DNA from: Dalbergia cochinchinensis
Taxonomy: Eukaryota; Streptophyta; Magnoliopsida; Fabales; Fabaceae
Assembly: GCA_031216125.1 (NCBI GenBank)
Contig: CM062376.1
Coordinates: forward strand, 51,340,393-51,404,392
Direction: 5' to 3'
Length of the DNA stretch: 64,000 nt
Part shown: one piece after another, positions 34,401 through 46,215 of the stretch
Layout: each line of letters opens with the position of its first letter
Numbering within the stretch: the stretch's first letter is position 1
The notes under the pieces: generated by a model
Seen by the model: only the letters and a program-made list of their open reading frames with translations
Databases searched by the model: none
Told to the model about the DNA's origin: nothing
Program-made: the position numbers and the translations under genes

Positions 34401-37400
34401 TGGGGCAAGAGTGAGCCCCAGCGCCTTTATTCTGTTCAGGCACTGCACTTTGCTGAGGCGAGCGCTTATAGTGCTTTTAAGTGCCTTTTTCCGATGTTTA
34501 ATGCTGTCAATTGAGCGCACCAGTGAAGTTTTCTGTTTTATAATTTATAGAGCAAACACAACTTATTTTAATTGAGGTCACAACCTCCCAATCCCTTAAA
34601 ATATTAGGGTCAATTGAAAATGCGGTCACATGACAGCAACCCTGTTAGTCGCCACTTGGATTTTACAGATTGAAGCAAGAAGACAAAAAGATAGAGCAGC
34701 AGCACTGTATTACTCTGTATATTCATTGCTGCTTGAATATCTGAATTACGAGGAAGATAAAACTTAAATGGGTCCACCACTGCTCATTCTAAGTCAATCA
34801 ACTCAGCCCCCTTTATGACCACTGCTTGGAGGATTTTCAGAGACATAAAGTAACTTGCCATAAGAAAAGCAACATTTTTTTTTTCCTGATGAACTTTAAA
34901 AGTTTTAGTTATTTTAGGCTTGTCATATAAACTTTTTTGGTTCTGAACTCTAACTGAAGCTTATTATCAGTTTATTATCAAGTTTTATTAAGGATTTTAG
35001 TGTTTAATTGCTACTAGTGTGTTTAATCTATGAGATAAATTAATGCATAGTAGTTATATATTTTGTTATTTTTCAATGCCTTTCTTCACTAAGGCATGCG
35101 CCTTTTGACGCCTCTCGCCTCAAGGCGTTATAAAACCTTTTTCCTTAAAGGCGCCATTTCACCTTTGACTACCTTGTCCTGTACACTACCGACATTCATT
35201 CTAAAGCTGTTTCCATGGCAGTAGAAAAAGCAGTATAAGAACAAAGTCTTCTGCTCCTTTTGTTTGCTCAGTCCACGGAGGACATGAATTTTTTCCAATG
35301 GGAATTTGAGAGGAAAACTTAGACGAAGTTTTTTATATCAATGTCATCAATTTTTCAAGTTTTGGTGAGCTAACACAGATTGCATTTTGATTACTAATTG
35401 CTTTCAGGTTGCATTCTTTTCCTCTCCACCCAATACAAATGAACATTGTAAAACGCAATCCAGGTAGAGAAGACTGGTGGGCAGGTGCTGCTCCTTCAGG
35501 CCCCTTCATTTATACACCATTCAGTAAAGGCGAGCCGAATAATGCTAAGAAACAAGAGCTTATTTGGATAGTTGGGGAGCCTGTCCAGGTCTTGGTGGAA
35601 TTGGCAAACCCATGTGGCTTTGAATTAAGAGTTGATAGCATATATCTATCTGTACATTCAGGAAACTTCGATGCTTTCCCAATGAGTGTAAGCCTTTTAC
35701 CCAATTCATCAAAAGTGATCACTTTATCAGGCATTCCAACAGCAGTGGGGCCAGTTACAATTCCCGGGTGCATTGTTCATTGTTTTGGTGTCATTACTGA
35801 ACACCTGTTTAGAGAGGTTGACAATCTGCTTCTTGGGGCCACACAAGGACTTGTCCTTTCTGACCCTTTCCGAAGCTGTGGATCTCCAAAGCTGAAGAAT
35901 GTATCTATTCCAAATGTTTCTGTGGTACCACCACTTCCCTTGTTGGTATCACATGTTGTCGGAGGTGATGGTGCCATCATTTTGTATGAAGGTGAAATTC
36001 GTGATATAGGGATAAGTCTGGCTAATGCAGGCACAGTTCCAATTGAGCAGGCACATATTTCACTGTCTGGGAAAAATCAAGATTCTGTAATTTCGTATTC
36101 TAGTGAGACTTTAAAATCTTGCCTTCCTTTAAAGCCTGGTGCAGAAGTGACAATCCCTGTGACTTTGAGAGCCTGGCAGGTTGGATTGGTGGATGCTGAT
36201 ACTGGTGCGGGGAGGACTGTCTCTGGAAGCAGCATGAGGCATTTCAAAGACGGAAGCAGCCCATCATTGTTGATCCACTATGCTGGTACTGTGTTAAAAA
36301 CAAAATCATAAATGTTTCTTGTTTTCTTCTTGATAATTTATCTTTTAGCCACACTTTTGGTGTTCTGCTCACACTCTCTCGCAAGGTATTTCTTTGTCTG
36401 ATATGCTGAGAGATTGGCAATATAGGCTATAGTTTTGCACTTTCTATGTTGTTTTCTCAAGAGAATGTCTTATAGTTTTGCACTTTCTATGTTGTTTTCT
36501 CAAGAGAATGTCTTATCCTATTTCTTTGTACCTTTCTCTTCATTATCTTTAAACTTGTACTTTCAGGAGAAAAAAGCAGTTCAATTTGCATTATGTATTT
36601 CGGAATATTTTCAGATGAAACCTTATATTGGTGGACTCAAACATTTGAATCATCGTTGCTTGACCTTTTTCAGTTTTCCCCAGCTTTCCTCCCCTCCTCC
36701 CTTTGTTACATCAGTATCCTTGTTCTCTTGCATGTTATCCTGTCATGAACTGGCCCTATATGTAGATATGTGAATAAAGGGAAACTCAAAGAGCTTATGC
36801 CTACTCTCAGCTTCTTTGATTGGTAGGCAGGCAGGCTGCCAAGGCCTGTAGTTAAAATTGCTTTCATAAGGGTCATTTTCTGTTGTTGTGATGCTTTGCT
36901 TTGGTTAGGCTGACTACTGGGGGTTTCCTCTAACTCCCATAGGGGCCTTTATGCTTTGGCGTAGTTTTAGTTTGCATTGGTACTGGATGAACATATCATG
37001 CTAAAGCAAGCTGTAAGACTGTAAATCCTTTTTCCTAGGATCCAAGAAAAGAAGGGGGTTTTGGTTTTCAAATTCCTAAGAACGGCCCTGCTAGTGTAGT
37101 GTTGTGAATTAGATTGGATAGGCCAATGGAGATAGTGCTTCAGTTTTCCAGTAAGAGGCGAAGCTTGAAGAAGTGAAGCGAGTCTAGAAGCCTATTACAT
37201 TACGTTTTCAGGACTCTCTACTTTTCATTTTCTTCATGAAGCATTAGTACCCCCATTTTATAGAGCAAGGCTCTTCTGCTATCAATGAAACTGAAAGTGA
37301 TCCCAGCTCGCACATTGGCATTCTTTATGTGCATACATGCATGCTAACAAATTTCTTGTGTCATTTACCGCCTCCTGTGCTGCTGAGGACCATCACCTTG

Positions 37401-38708
37401 AGCCACTGCTTTTATATTTGGTAGTAATGCTCTTTCCATGTTTATTTCAGGACCACTGCAAACCTCTGAAGATCCCAAGACAAATGGATCTACTGTGCCT
37501 CCTGGTAGACGTCTTGTTGTGCCCCTGCAGATTTGTGTTTTGCAGGGTTTGTCTTTTGTAAAGGCTCAGCTGCTTTCAATGGAATTTCCTGCTCACGTTG
37601 GTGAAAATCTTCCCAAGGTGGATGATATAAATAGTAAGTCTGCTGCAGGACATTTTGACTCTCCAACAAACATGGACAGATTGGTGAAGATAGATCCTTT
37701 CAGAGGCAGTTGGGGGCTCAGATTTCTTGAACTCGAGTTGTCTAACCCAACTGAAGTAGCATTTGAAATCAACGTCTCCGTCAAACTGGACAACTCAAGC
37801 AATGAGGATAATCATCTTTCTGATCAGGATGCTACTGAATATGGCTATCCTAAGACAAGAATTGATAGAGATTGCTCCGCAAGGGTTCTAGTACCTCTTG
37901 AGCATTTTAAATTACCTGTCCTTGATGATTCCTTTTTTATGAAGGACACTCATGCAGATGGGAGAAGTGCATCCTTATCTGAAAAGAACACCAAAGCTGA
38001 ACTCAATGCTTGTATCAAGAACCTTATCTCTAGGATTAAGGTTCAGTGGCATTCGGGACGCAATAGCTCTGGAGAGTTGAATATCAAGGATGCTATCCAG
38101 GCAGCCTTGCAGACATCAATCATGGATGTCCTGCTGCCTGATCCACTGACATTTGGCTTCAGGCTTGCTAGGGATGATTTCGAATCAGAGAAACCTGATC
38201 CTGATAACGAATCTAATGTTGTCAAATCCCCTGCTTCCAAAGGTTCTGTGCTTGCGCATGAAATGACACCAATGGAGGTTCTGGTTCGAAATAATACGAA
38301 GGATATGATCAAAATGAGTCTTAATATTACATGCAGAGATGTTTCTGGGGAAAATTGTGTTGATGGTACCAAGGCGACTGTTCTATGGACTGGTAATGTC
38401 TAAAATCTTTTTGTGCTTTCTGTAATTCACATGCATTCTTATCAGTTGTTAAATTTGTATTATTTTGCCTTGATCAATCTTTTTCAGGTGTTCTGAGTGA
38501 TATCACTGTGGAAATTCCCCCACTTCAACAAATCAAACATTCTTTCTGCCTGCATTTTCTTGTCCCGGGAGAGTACACGCTGGTTGCAGCTGCAGTGATT
38601 GATGATGCAAATGACATCCTTCGGACTCGAGCGAAATCCACTTCGGCTGCTGAGCCAATTTTCTGCCGTGGACCACCATATCACGTCCGTGTTCTTGGAA
38701 CTGCATGA
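25409..38708 (+). CDS. TRS120: TRAPPII complex subunit TRS120 (TRAPPC9 family)
   Basis: Ten coding exons join in frame: 25409-25819, 26371-26577, 26716-26898, 27403-27506, 27672-27731, 28122-28410, 33410-33693, 35408-36285, 37451-38392 and 38488-38708. They total 3579 nt, or 1192 residues, very near the Arabidopsis protein. Blocks seen include MIQVAVLPIG and HRCFAFCPND in exon 1, a helical repeat region (RAQKTIGDYCLLAGSPVDAN, exon 3) and the Ig-like C-terminal half with DWWAGAAPSGPFIYTPFSKG in exon 8. TRS120 defines TRAPPII with TRS130 and acts as a Rab-activation factor at the trans-Golgi network and cell plate. The start is the first ATG and has family-typical sequence (MEPEVTIEGSS). Intron 6 (5.0 kb) and intron 7 (1.7 kb) are swollen by transposons, but no exon is disrupted. 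Confidence 0.96.
30460..30627. mobile_element. hAT-type MITE, 168 bp, 8-bp target duplication
   Basis: TTATCAAC occurs immediately before (30452-30459) and after (30628-30635) the element. The ends CAAAGGTGTCAATGG and, reversed, CAGTGTCGTCAAATGG are imperfect inverted repeats. The interior is rich in ATGGCGG/CCGCCAT, folding back on itself. An exact 8-bp duplication is the hAT signature. Confidence 0.8.
30690..31612 (+). mobile_element. RTE-type LINE 3' fragment
   Basis: Coding traces start with a decayed LYQESTLSLYLFTLVLDVL block, then the RT active-site region MFADDIVLIAKSRKEIN (from 30809), VTKFKYLGSIIQSNG, a RPILLYETECR block and MLRWMSGHTRLDKIRNE. They end in a DPCSRPYLVGQGF tail followed by a TTG-repeat end (TTGTTGTTGTT, near 31600). 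Several stops and frame changes interrupt it. The truncated 5' end and TTG tail fit plant RTE LINEs. Confidence 0.8.
32770..32960 (+). mobile_element. Second, older RTE LINE tail
   Basis: A short stretch resembles the end of the LINE at 31480-31612: a GRGKLRIYRRIIERDLNF-like reading, then a decayed form of the C-terminal tail (GGGAAAAGGCTTAATTGTCG). It lies in intron 6 after the LTR element. No ends were defined. Confidence 0.5.
33880..34290 (-). mobile_element. Antisense RTE LINE relic in TRS120 intron 7
   Basis: Read on the minus strand, the stretch resembles the region after the RT domain of plant RTE LINEs, including the complement of CTACCATCTTTTTCACAATA and CCACTCATCTGCGCAATGTT. It is heavily decayed, has no intact frame and lies antisense to TRS120. 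Confidence 0.5.
34357..35176. mobile_element. hAT-type non-autonomous element, 820 bp, with perfect TIRs
   Basis: The left end CAAGGTAGTCAAAGGTG (34357-34373) is repeated perfectly in inverse at 35160-35176. The 8-bp duplication TCCTGTAC flanks it at 34349-34356 and 35177-35184. Subterminal GCGCCTT/AAGGCGC motifs on both sides are typical transposase-binding-like repeats. There is no transposase. It is inserted in intron 7 of TRS120 and appears young, since both signals are exact. Confidence 0.92.
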
Positions 38709-39720
38709 CGGATTTTTGTCCATAAATGTGGTGTGAACTTCCTGAGCTATGTTTGTAGATTTGTGTATTTCCACTTGTATTAGTTTTTCCTTTGGTTTTG
38801 TTTGAATATATCGCAGTGCTGTTAAGCTTGATGCTCCTGGGGTCTTCTGGTTGAAATTTCTTGGACTGGTTCGTTTCCGAATCAAGAATTCAACTGAGGA
38901 CTTTGGTTGGGGTTTCAACTGTAAATCATGTGAAATCCAAACGTACTATGATGAGATAGTAGTTTTGGAAATTTTGTTTGATCTTGCCAATACCGATATA
39001 CTTTCTAATTTCCGATACTGGTTTATTATTATTATTATTTCTAAAGCAGATTCTGGAAGTGATTATTTTGCACATATATTAAGAAGTCATATCATTGTTA
39101 TTGAATTGGTGTATGGTAAGTGATATGCTTGTATAATTTACTGTATGTCATCACTAACTTGATCGTTGGTAGGTTCTAATTTGAAAGTGAATCGAGCAGG
39201 GCTTATGCGTTACATTTGGTCGTGAAACAAATGTTACTATATATTCATATGCACTAACGCATTATTTTATATGATAATTTAATTATGTATTATTACGTCC
39301 GTAAACATTGGCTTAGTTTTATATCATTATTTAAAAAGTCATATGATAGAAAAATTTAATTGGACAATAGTATTAAATTATTTTACATTATGAATGCATC
39401 ACGATAACTTTCTACCCCCTCACTAGTAACTTTTAATAAAAATTAAATTAAATTTAATTGATTTGATTGTTGAATTGTGATATTATATTAATGATTAAAT
39501 ATGTTAAATTTTAGAAAAATTGAATAATAGGCGTGTACTCTAATTATTAGTGTTTACCCTATTTTAAACATTGTCTATCAAAATAAAGTGATGTGGTGAA
39601 ATATCAATTTTTTTAAAACTGTATGAAACTTAATAAGTTTGATCTACTTGTTAAGAACTTTGGATTTAATCATTTGATTGATGAATAACTTACACTTGGT
39701 ATAAATGGATCTCCACCTTG

Positions 39721-39742
39721 TATATATATATATATATATATA
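39721..39742. repeat. (TA)11 microsatellite
   Basis: A perfect alternating TA run in intergenic DNA. Confidence 0.9.
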
Positions 39743-40096
39743 AGGTTAGGATTCAGTTATACCAGTGTAATTTTACGCAACTATTACATATTTGAATAAT
39801 TTTTCATTGAATTAACTTTTAACAAAACCCACCATTGGATTAGAAACCCTCGTCATATAGATCATGCATAAAAAATTTCAAGTTAATCTAAACTTGTTTG
39901 GCATAAGTTTTCTGTACATCACAATCAACGTAATATATATATTTAAAATAAACAGGAAAAGAACTTTGTGATTACATTATTATTGATGTTCAATATTTAT
40001 GAATTTGACACAAATAATCTTTATGATCAATAATTATAATTTAACAGTTGGAACGGTCAAAAAATTATTTTATAAAAATTATTAACTATGTAACTT

Positions 40097-40119
40097 TATA
40101 TATATATATATATATATAT
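40097..40119. repeat. (TA)n microsatellite
   Basis: A perfect alternating TA run in intergenic DNA. Confidence 0.9.
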
Positions 40120-41589
40120 TATTGTAATGAGATAAATGGGTATCAAATAGGTGGCTGAGATTATATCTGTAGTTTAAGTACTCCCGTCTGGGGAAAATCC
40201 TCACTCTTTTAAGCATTAAACTCAACCCCATTTCTTTTACCTCATCGTCACAAAATCCAAAATCCCTTGTCTCTCACAAAACACAAACATCATCCATCCA
40301 TGCCCGGCATCAACGGAGTAGCACCTACCATCACGATTGAGAAATGAAGAGGTGGGCACCGTTACTACTCCACTTCCTTCAAATAAGGCCACAATGGTAG
40401 GTCTCGTGCACTTTCAAGTTAATTCCTGTTTATAGCAGAATTTGACACTTATATGTCAACAACAAATAATTGACAATTCCTTGGATTGGAGGCCAAATTA
40501 CTATAAACTAGGCATTGATCGACAAACTTAAGAATTTAGATGGCAGCCTTTATTTTTTAAGATCTCGATTCAAGGAGTAAAAAGCTACTCCTCTTGAGTT
40601 CTCCACTCAAAGAATCGAGTGTGAAACAATTTTTGATAAAATGAGGATGGAATGCAATGCAAATGTCATTTGTGTTTTGATTGTGTGGATGTTATGTTTG
40701 ACATATTAAAGAAGAAGAAGAACTCGCATAATATAAATTGGTTGACAAATGTAAATGAATACAGAAATTGCGAAGGAATTAAAGGCAGAAATTAAAGACA
40801 GACTACTCCTAAGAAAGCAGGAAAATGGGTTGAGAACAATTATTCAGTGAACTCAGAGCTTTGTGTTGTCATTGGAGACATTTTAAAAGTGAGTGTATGA
40901 GTAAAAATTTCAACCCCTTACAATTTATACCGAACTAGTATTTATAGACAAGTTAGGACTCTAAGATCTTGACACTTGTCTCTGGCTGCCTTTAGATATT
41001 GTTCACGTGGCTTTGACAATTTTTGGTTTGTCATTCGTTTTTTCTCACCACTTTATCATATCTCTGTTAAGCTTCTGTCAATAACTACTGAAAATCATCA
41101 ATTGACGAATAAATACCTTGGAGTTATTATGACAGTTGCTTCAGCACCTTTAACATTTCCTAAGTCTCAAATGACAAACTTCAATTTCGACTTGTCATCA
41201 AACATCGAATATGTGAACTTTGTCAATGTCGACTTGCCAATTTGGATATTCAAGCTTTGTCACGAATGATCTTCTTTGGGGTTTGACATGTCCGACAAAT
41301 AAGAGGCTTTGTCAACTTCGTACAACTTTGTCAACTTTAATGTGCCAGGCCCTTAACTGATCCTTGAGCTGTCAAAGTCGAACGCCCATTTGAGAATCTA
41401 ACACTTGATAAAATTTGGTACCAACAATTCCATTTTTTTTTCCTACCACGTTATAGTTCTTTTTTTTCCCTTTGCTATTCATTGTAAAATTAGGATTAAG
41501 GATCTTCAGCTTGTTAGCTATGATTGATTGTCAATTTATGACTTTTGGGTGATTCAATTAAGTTTGATAGCATTCTGGTCTTAGTTGTG

Positions 41590-42420
41590 AAAGCTATGTT
41601 GCCCGTACCTGATATGAATACAGGTACGGGGTATCAAAATTTTGTAAAAAATGGAGTACGAATATTCCAATATATGCATTTATCATAACTTTGACATGAT
41701 AAAAATTTAAAATTTCAACATAAAACAACTCTATATTGTTCAACAATTAACATTACATTCTAAAATAAAATACTACAATACTTATAACTTTCAACGTAAC
41801 AGAGAGCAATCAACCTGGGGAAACCAAATCTAAAAGATTAAAAAAAGCAAGGATGGCCGCAACTCAGAAGCAAGAAGCAATCAACTTGTTCAACATTACA
41901 CTCCCCATACCTCACAATCACGGGTCTCCAAATCCGAAAGAAGAAAGCCACAACTTAGAGGAAAACAGCAAGGTGGCCACCATCATCATAGAGATTTGCC
42001 ATCGCCTTGCACTGGATCGCCAGTAATTGCGTCAGTGTTGTGTGGTAACTATCGCTCCGGTGCCGTGTGAGGTGGTGTTGTGGGGTCACCACCATTCCAT
42101 GGGCATCACCATTGGTGCGGTGTCACCCGCGAGATGAAGAAATGGACAAGTGGAGAAGAGATATCTAGGGAGGTGAGGTTTTGGAAGGAAAGAAATTAGG
42201 GCCAACTAGATGGATTGTGGAACATAAAGAAACAAGCAAAATGTTTGAAAGAAAAAAATTGAAATTGCATACCCACTACAAGGTATGTGTACCTCATGCA
42301 TATCTCGTCATACCCAAATTTTTTCTTTTTAAAAAGGGTAAGTGGATATGTACCCAAGTATATCCAAAGCGTACCTATACCCAAAAAGTATTAGGTACAG
42401 GTACTTTTGCCTAAATCATG
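41590..42420. repeat. Non-coding repeat-like segment with GTACC-rich ends
   Basis: Both ends are rich in GTACC motifs in opposite sense (CCCGTACCTG and CAGGTACGGG at 41608-41632; TACCCAAGTA, GCGTACC and AGGTACAGGTAC at 42350-42402). This suggests a non-autonomous DNA element. No target duplication was identified, and the call is tentative. The Pack-MULE starts just 13 bp beyond it. Confidence 0.3.
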
Positions 42421-42433
42421 TACTCATGCTTTC

Positions 42434-42873
42434 GGCTTTTTTACGGAAGTAAATAAAAAAAAATGATTATGTACACATTTCCCACATTTTGAACTTTATA
42501 TACGGATGTACATTGTTTTTTTATTGTTAGAGAAATCGGTTAACTGTAAGTTGATTTTAAGATGGAAAAATAGAAAGAAAACGGTTAAAGCTTGACCGAT
42601 TTCTGTTCATCAATGAACCCAAAGAAATCGATCAAGTCATAGGTGATTCCTAGGAAGAAATCGGTCAAGACTTAACTTATTCCTAGCTTGATCGATTTCC
42701 TTGCATTTCATCTCCTCCTCCGTGCACATCACTTGCATCAGTATACATGAGAAGACAAATAGATCTTCAGCAAAAAGTCTCTATAAAAAGGTGCAAGCTA
42801 TCATAGGAACAAAACTTGATGGAGCAACTTTGGTCAACGAGATTGATGAAAGCTCAAAGGGCATCCCTATCAT
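42434..42873 (+). repeat. Left terminal inverted repeat of the Pack-MULE
   Basis: Matches 43745-44183 in inverse orientation with few differences. It contains several AAATCGGT/ACCGATTT motifs, probably subterminal binding sites, and ends inside GLR coding sequence. Confidence 0.88.
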
Positions 42874-43710
42874 ATCTCTCACATCATATGCTAGTTCAGA
42901 AATAATGCCAATCCCATTGCATTACTTCATACAAATAGGTAATGATATTACCCTTCACTTGCAGTGCATTGCAGCCATCATAGGGCAATTCAATTGGCGA
43001 AAGGTGACAGCAATTTATGAACATGACAATGGCTTCACCTCTTATCCATCAGATCTATTAACGAGACTAACTTATACTTTGCGCCAAGTTAATTCTGAGA
43101 TTGATCACCATGTAGCTTTTCCTTCATTGACCACCCTTTTAGACCCAATAGCAACAATAGAAAATAAGCTTAGGAAGCTAAAGGAAAAAAGTAACAGGCC
43201 TTGGAGTTTGCTACTTTGCTCTTTGAGAAGGCAAAGCCAATGGGGTTGATGGAAAAAGGGTCAGTGTGGATCATCACAGATGACATAGCTAGCCATCTTG
43301 ATTCAATTGATTCATCTGTCACCTTCAACATGCAAGGTGTTATGGGATGCAAAACCAACTTCATGGAAATGAGGCAAACATTCAAAAGGTTCAAATTCAT
43401 GTTCAGGAGCAAGTTTGGATTGGAATACCCTGAGAAAGAAAACCCCCAGCCAAGTATGTTTGCTCTTAGATCTTACGATGCTATTTGGGCCATTGGTCAT
43501 GCTCTAAGAAAATCAAAAGGAAGCTTTTCCTTGGAAGAGTTGTCAGAGAATATTTTATCCAGCAATCATGAGGGTCTTAGCAGGAAGATAACATTCAAAG
43601 ATGGAAAATTAGTGGAATTACCAACCTTTAAGATTGTCAATGTTATTGGCAGAAGTTACAATGAGTTAGCATATTGATCACCTGTATCTGGTTTCTTAGA
43701 GAACCATGCC
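42788..43710 (+). pseudogene. Captured glutamate receptor-like (GLR) ligand-domain fragment
   Basis: The reading VQAIIGTKL...GIPIISLTS, then FNWRKVTAIYEHD, and in a second frame from about 43201 KGSVWIITDDIAS, LRSYDAIWAIGHAL and FKIVNVIGRSYNELAY match the extracellular ANF-receptor-type domain of plant GLR channels. A deletion and frameshift lie near 43195-43205, and the frame stops at TGA 43675-43677 where the family has Trp. Channel and transmembrane domains are absent. It is a fragment of a gene, not a working receptor. The minus-strand open frame at 43696-43917 is the inverted copy of its first part. Confidence 0.88.
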
Positions 43711-43744
43711 AACTATGATGAGATGAAAACAAGGACTGCAACAA

Positions 43745-44183
43745 ATGATAGGGATGCCCTTTGAGCTTTCATCAATCTCGTTGACCAAAGTTGCTCCATC
43801 AAGTTTTGTTCCTATGATAGCTTGCACCTTTTTATAGAGACTTTTCACTAAAGATCTATTTGTCCTGTCATGTATACTGATACAAGTGATGTGCATGGAG
43901 GAGGAGACGAAATGCAAGGAAATCGATCAAGCTAGGAATAGGTTAAGTCTTGACCGATTTCTTCCCAGGAATCACCTATGACTTAACCGATTTCTTTGGG
44001 TTCATTGATGAATAGAAATCGGTCAAGCTTTAACCGTTTTCTGTCTATTTTTCCATCTTAAAATCAACTCACAGTTAACCGATTTCTCTAACAACAACAA
44101 AACAATGTATATTCGTATATAAAGTTTAAAATGTGGGAAATGTGTACATAATCATTTTTTTTATTTACTTCCGTAAAAAAGCC
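43745..44183 (-). repeat. Right terminal inverted repeat of the Pack-MULE
   Basis: Inverse copy of 42434-42873. Small indels (for example a TTG/AAC triplet near 44090) distinguish the copies, so some time has passed since insertion. Confidence 0.88.
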
Positions 44184-44192
44184 CATGCTTTC

Positions 44193-45994
44193 GCATGTGA
44201 AAGAGATTGTGTGGTATTTGATAAACTTTATATATACGAATAATAGTCATCTTTTCCTTTAAAAGAAAAAAATTAAAGTTGATGATTTGTATATGATTGC
44301 CGGGAGCAATGGATGGAGGTTGACGAATAGGTTAATTTTGGATTTGAAACCCGGGTTAGCTTTCATGGTTACTTGGGATTCTGCCATTTGTGTCTTGTGC
44401 CACTTTTAGCGCTGCATAAAGCCATGGATAAATTATATGAATTACATGAACAAAAGAGCACGTGAAACTATCAGCAAGGCACGAAGCCTTGGATTAATTA
44501 TATGTGAATTATGTGAAATATTTTATAGCCCTCAGATACAAATGCAAAAGAAAATTTGCACATCTTTTAAAGATATCAAATTCACTGTTTAAAAGTGAAC
44601 CAAAAAAAATCACAAAATAAAAAATCACTATTTAAAACTAAGGTTTGCACCAAGAGGAATTAAGGGCTACATTTGGGACTTTTATAAATTATGGAAGGGG
44701 TGACTAATAATAAAATTAAAGAGAAAGATAAGAAATAGAATGGAAGAGATTATATCACATAATTATTTGAATATTTCATTTAATTTTTCTTTGACTCCCC
44801 AATTTAGAGGGTTAAAAAAGTATAGTCTTGAGTGGTAAAGGATGGATCATTATCCCTTAGTAGCCATATTACTTCCTTTCTTAAAATTACTTTTAAATAA
44901 TAATCATTTAATTTTGAATTTGGAGCTTAAATCAAAAAAATTTCTTATTTTATTGATAAAAAATAAAATTTTCTTATTTTATTCTCCAAACCGATATTTT
45001 TACAAATAATGATCATAGCATAAAGTTATCTCTTTAACATGAATTACCTCTTATCAATTGCGAAGTGTGCACCAAACTACCTCCAGTTTGTTGGTGAGAA
45101 TCTTCCATAATTTGGTGTTGACCAACGGCATTGATTTTCTGTTCCATTATATTTTAAATTTCATTATTTGAAGATAATGATTACGCATCTAGCACGACAT
45201 ATAATGATCTTAGTTTAACACTGCATTCAATATTTACGGAATTAATATCTATAGTCATTTAAAATGTTATCGTCACATAATGATGTAGGTGTTTTTGTCC
45301 TGCATAAAAAAACATTTATATTTGGACTTAATGCAAGATATAAAAAACTTGAAATGGTGCAACTTTTTAAGGTTTCGATTGTGACAAATTAGGATGTCAA
45401 TTGCTTTCGTAGTTCTTCTGTATAGGAGAATCAATCAGTTATCTCTCATTACATGCACATTGCAAAGGGCGTAATCATCAAAAATTAAATTGGACCATTA
45501 TTAAAAATGTCTTAATTAGGTGACACAAAGTTGAGGCAACATTCATAAAAACAACCAGCCAAAAATAGCAGCTTGGACGTGTCAATCGACCCTTTCAATC
45601 TGTAGCATGTGAAACAGACTTCTTTGTTTCTTGGTGCAGCATGTGAAACAAACTTTTGTTCTCGGTGACTTTGAAATTACGTACTGAACGTCACGTTGTC
45701 ATCATCACCATTTATAAGAAAACATTGTTGGTTGACTTGACGGCAATACATTAATAAACATCAATTTTATGACATTTTACAGCCTCCTTACTTTTCCATG
45801 TTCATCGTGATAACCATGTTCAAAAGCTTAAACAGTAACATCAGTGCGCGTAACTGTGTTCTACTTTGTGTGGCTGGAATTAACAAAAATCCGTGAGACA
45901 TTAGAGTAAAGGAAAATGACAAAATAATCACATAAAAAATAGTTATATAAGGAGATTAATTGTAAAACATCATCGGTGTAAAATAGTGTTATTA

Positions 45995-45996
<2 letters not shown>
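44193..45996. other. AT-rich intergenic DNA, no gene seen
   Basis: No open frame of note and no recognisable element ends. The composition is typical of decayed plant intergenic DNA. Confidence 0.5.

Positions 45997-46035
<39 letters not shown>
45997..46035. repeat. (AT)n microsatellite, 39 bp
   Basis: Longest perfect dinucleotide run in the window. A palindromic MITE begins 18 bp beyond it. Confidence 0.92.
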
Positions 46036-46037
<2 letters not shown>

Positions 46038-46052
46038 ATTTTTGAAAATAAA

Positions 46053-46215
46053 AATATTATTCAAATACTCGAAAAATAATATCTATTGAAACATTTATTT
46101 AATAACCATTGAATGTGATATGATGAATGGAGTATATGAAATCTACCATCACATCTAATGATTGCTAAGCAAGTGTTTCAATAGATACTTACTTTTTAAG
46201 TGTTTAAATAATATT
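46053..46215. mobile_element. Palindromic MITE, copy 1
   Basis: The ends AATATTATTCAAATACTCG and, reversed, AATATTATTTAAACACTT are inverted repeats, followed inward by TATCTATTGAAACA on both sides. The central part contains CCATTGAATGTGATATGATG. It belongs to the same family as 55052-55200. Confidence 0.72.

Larger units (their letters stand above)
38709..41580. other. TRS120 3' flank and AT-rich intergenic DNA
   Basis: The first 400 bp or so are probably TRS120 3' UTR. Two TA microsatellites lie at 39721-39742 and 40097-40119. Open frames of 90-97 codons at 38851 and 40976 have no recognisable domain. No gene is supported. Confidence 0.5.
42434..44183. mobile_element. Pack-MULE-like element with 440-bp TIRs and captured GLR fragment
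   Basis: The outer ends both read GGCTTTTTTACGG. Inverted repeats run from 42434 to about 42873 and from about 43745 to 44183, nearly identical over 440 bp. CATGCTTTC, a 9-bp target duplication typical of Mutator-like elements, stands at 42425-42433 and 44184-44192. No transposase is present. The interior carries part of a cellular glutamate-receptor-like gene, and about 85 bp of this gene lies inside each inverted repeat. That makes it a Pack-MULE by the usual definition. Confidence 0.9.

Noticed and set aside
43696..43917. A separate minus-strand GLR gene
   Set aside because: It is the right inverted-repeat copy of the captured GLR start, not an independent gene.
45861..46064. Minus-strand 67-codon frame
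   Set aside because: Half of it is Tyr-Ile repeats from the AT microsatellite.
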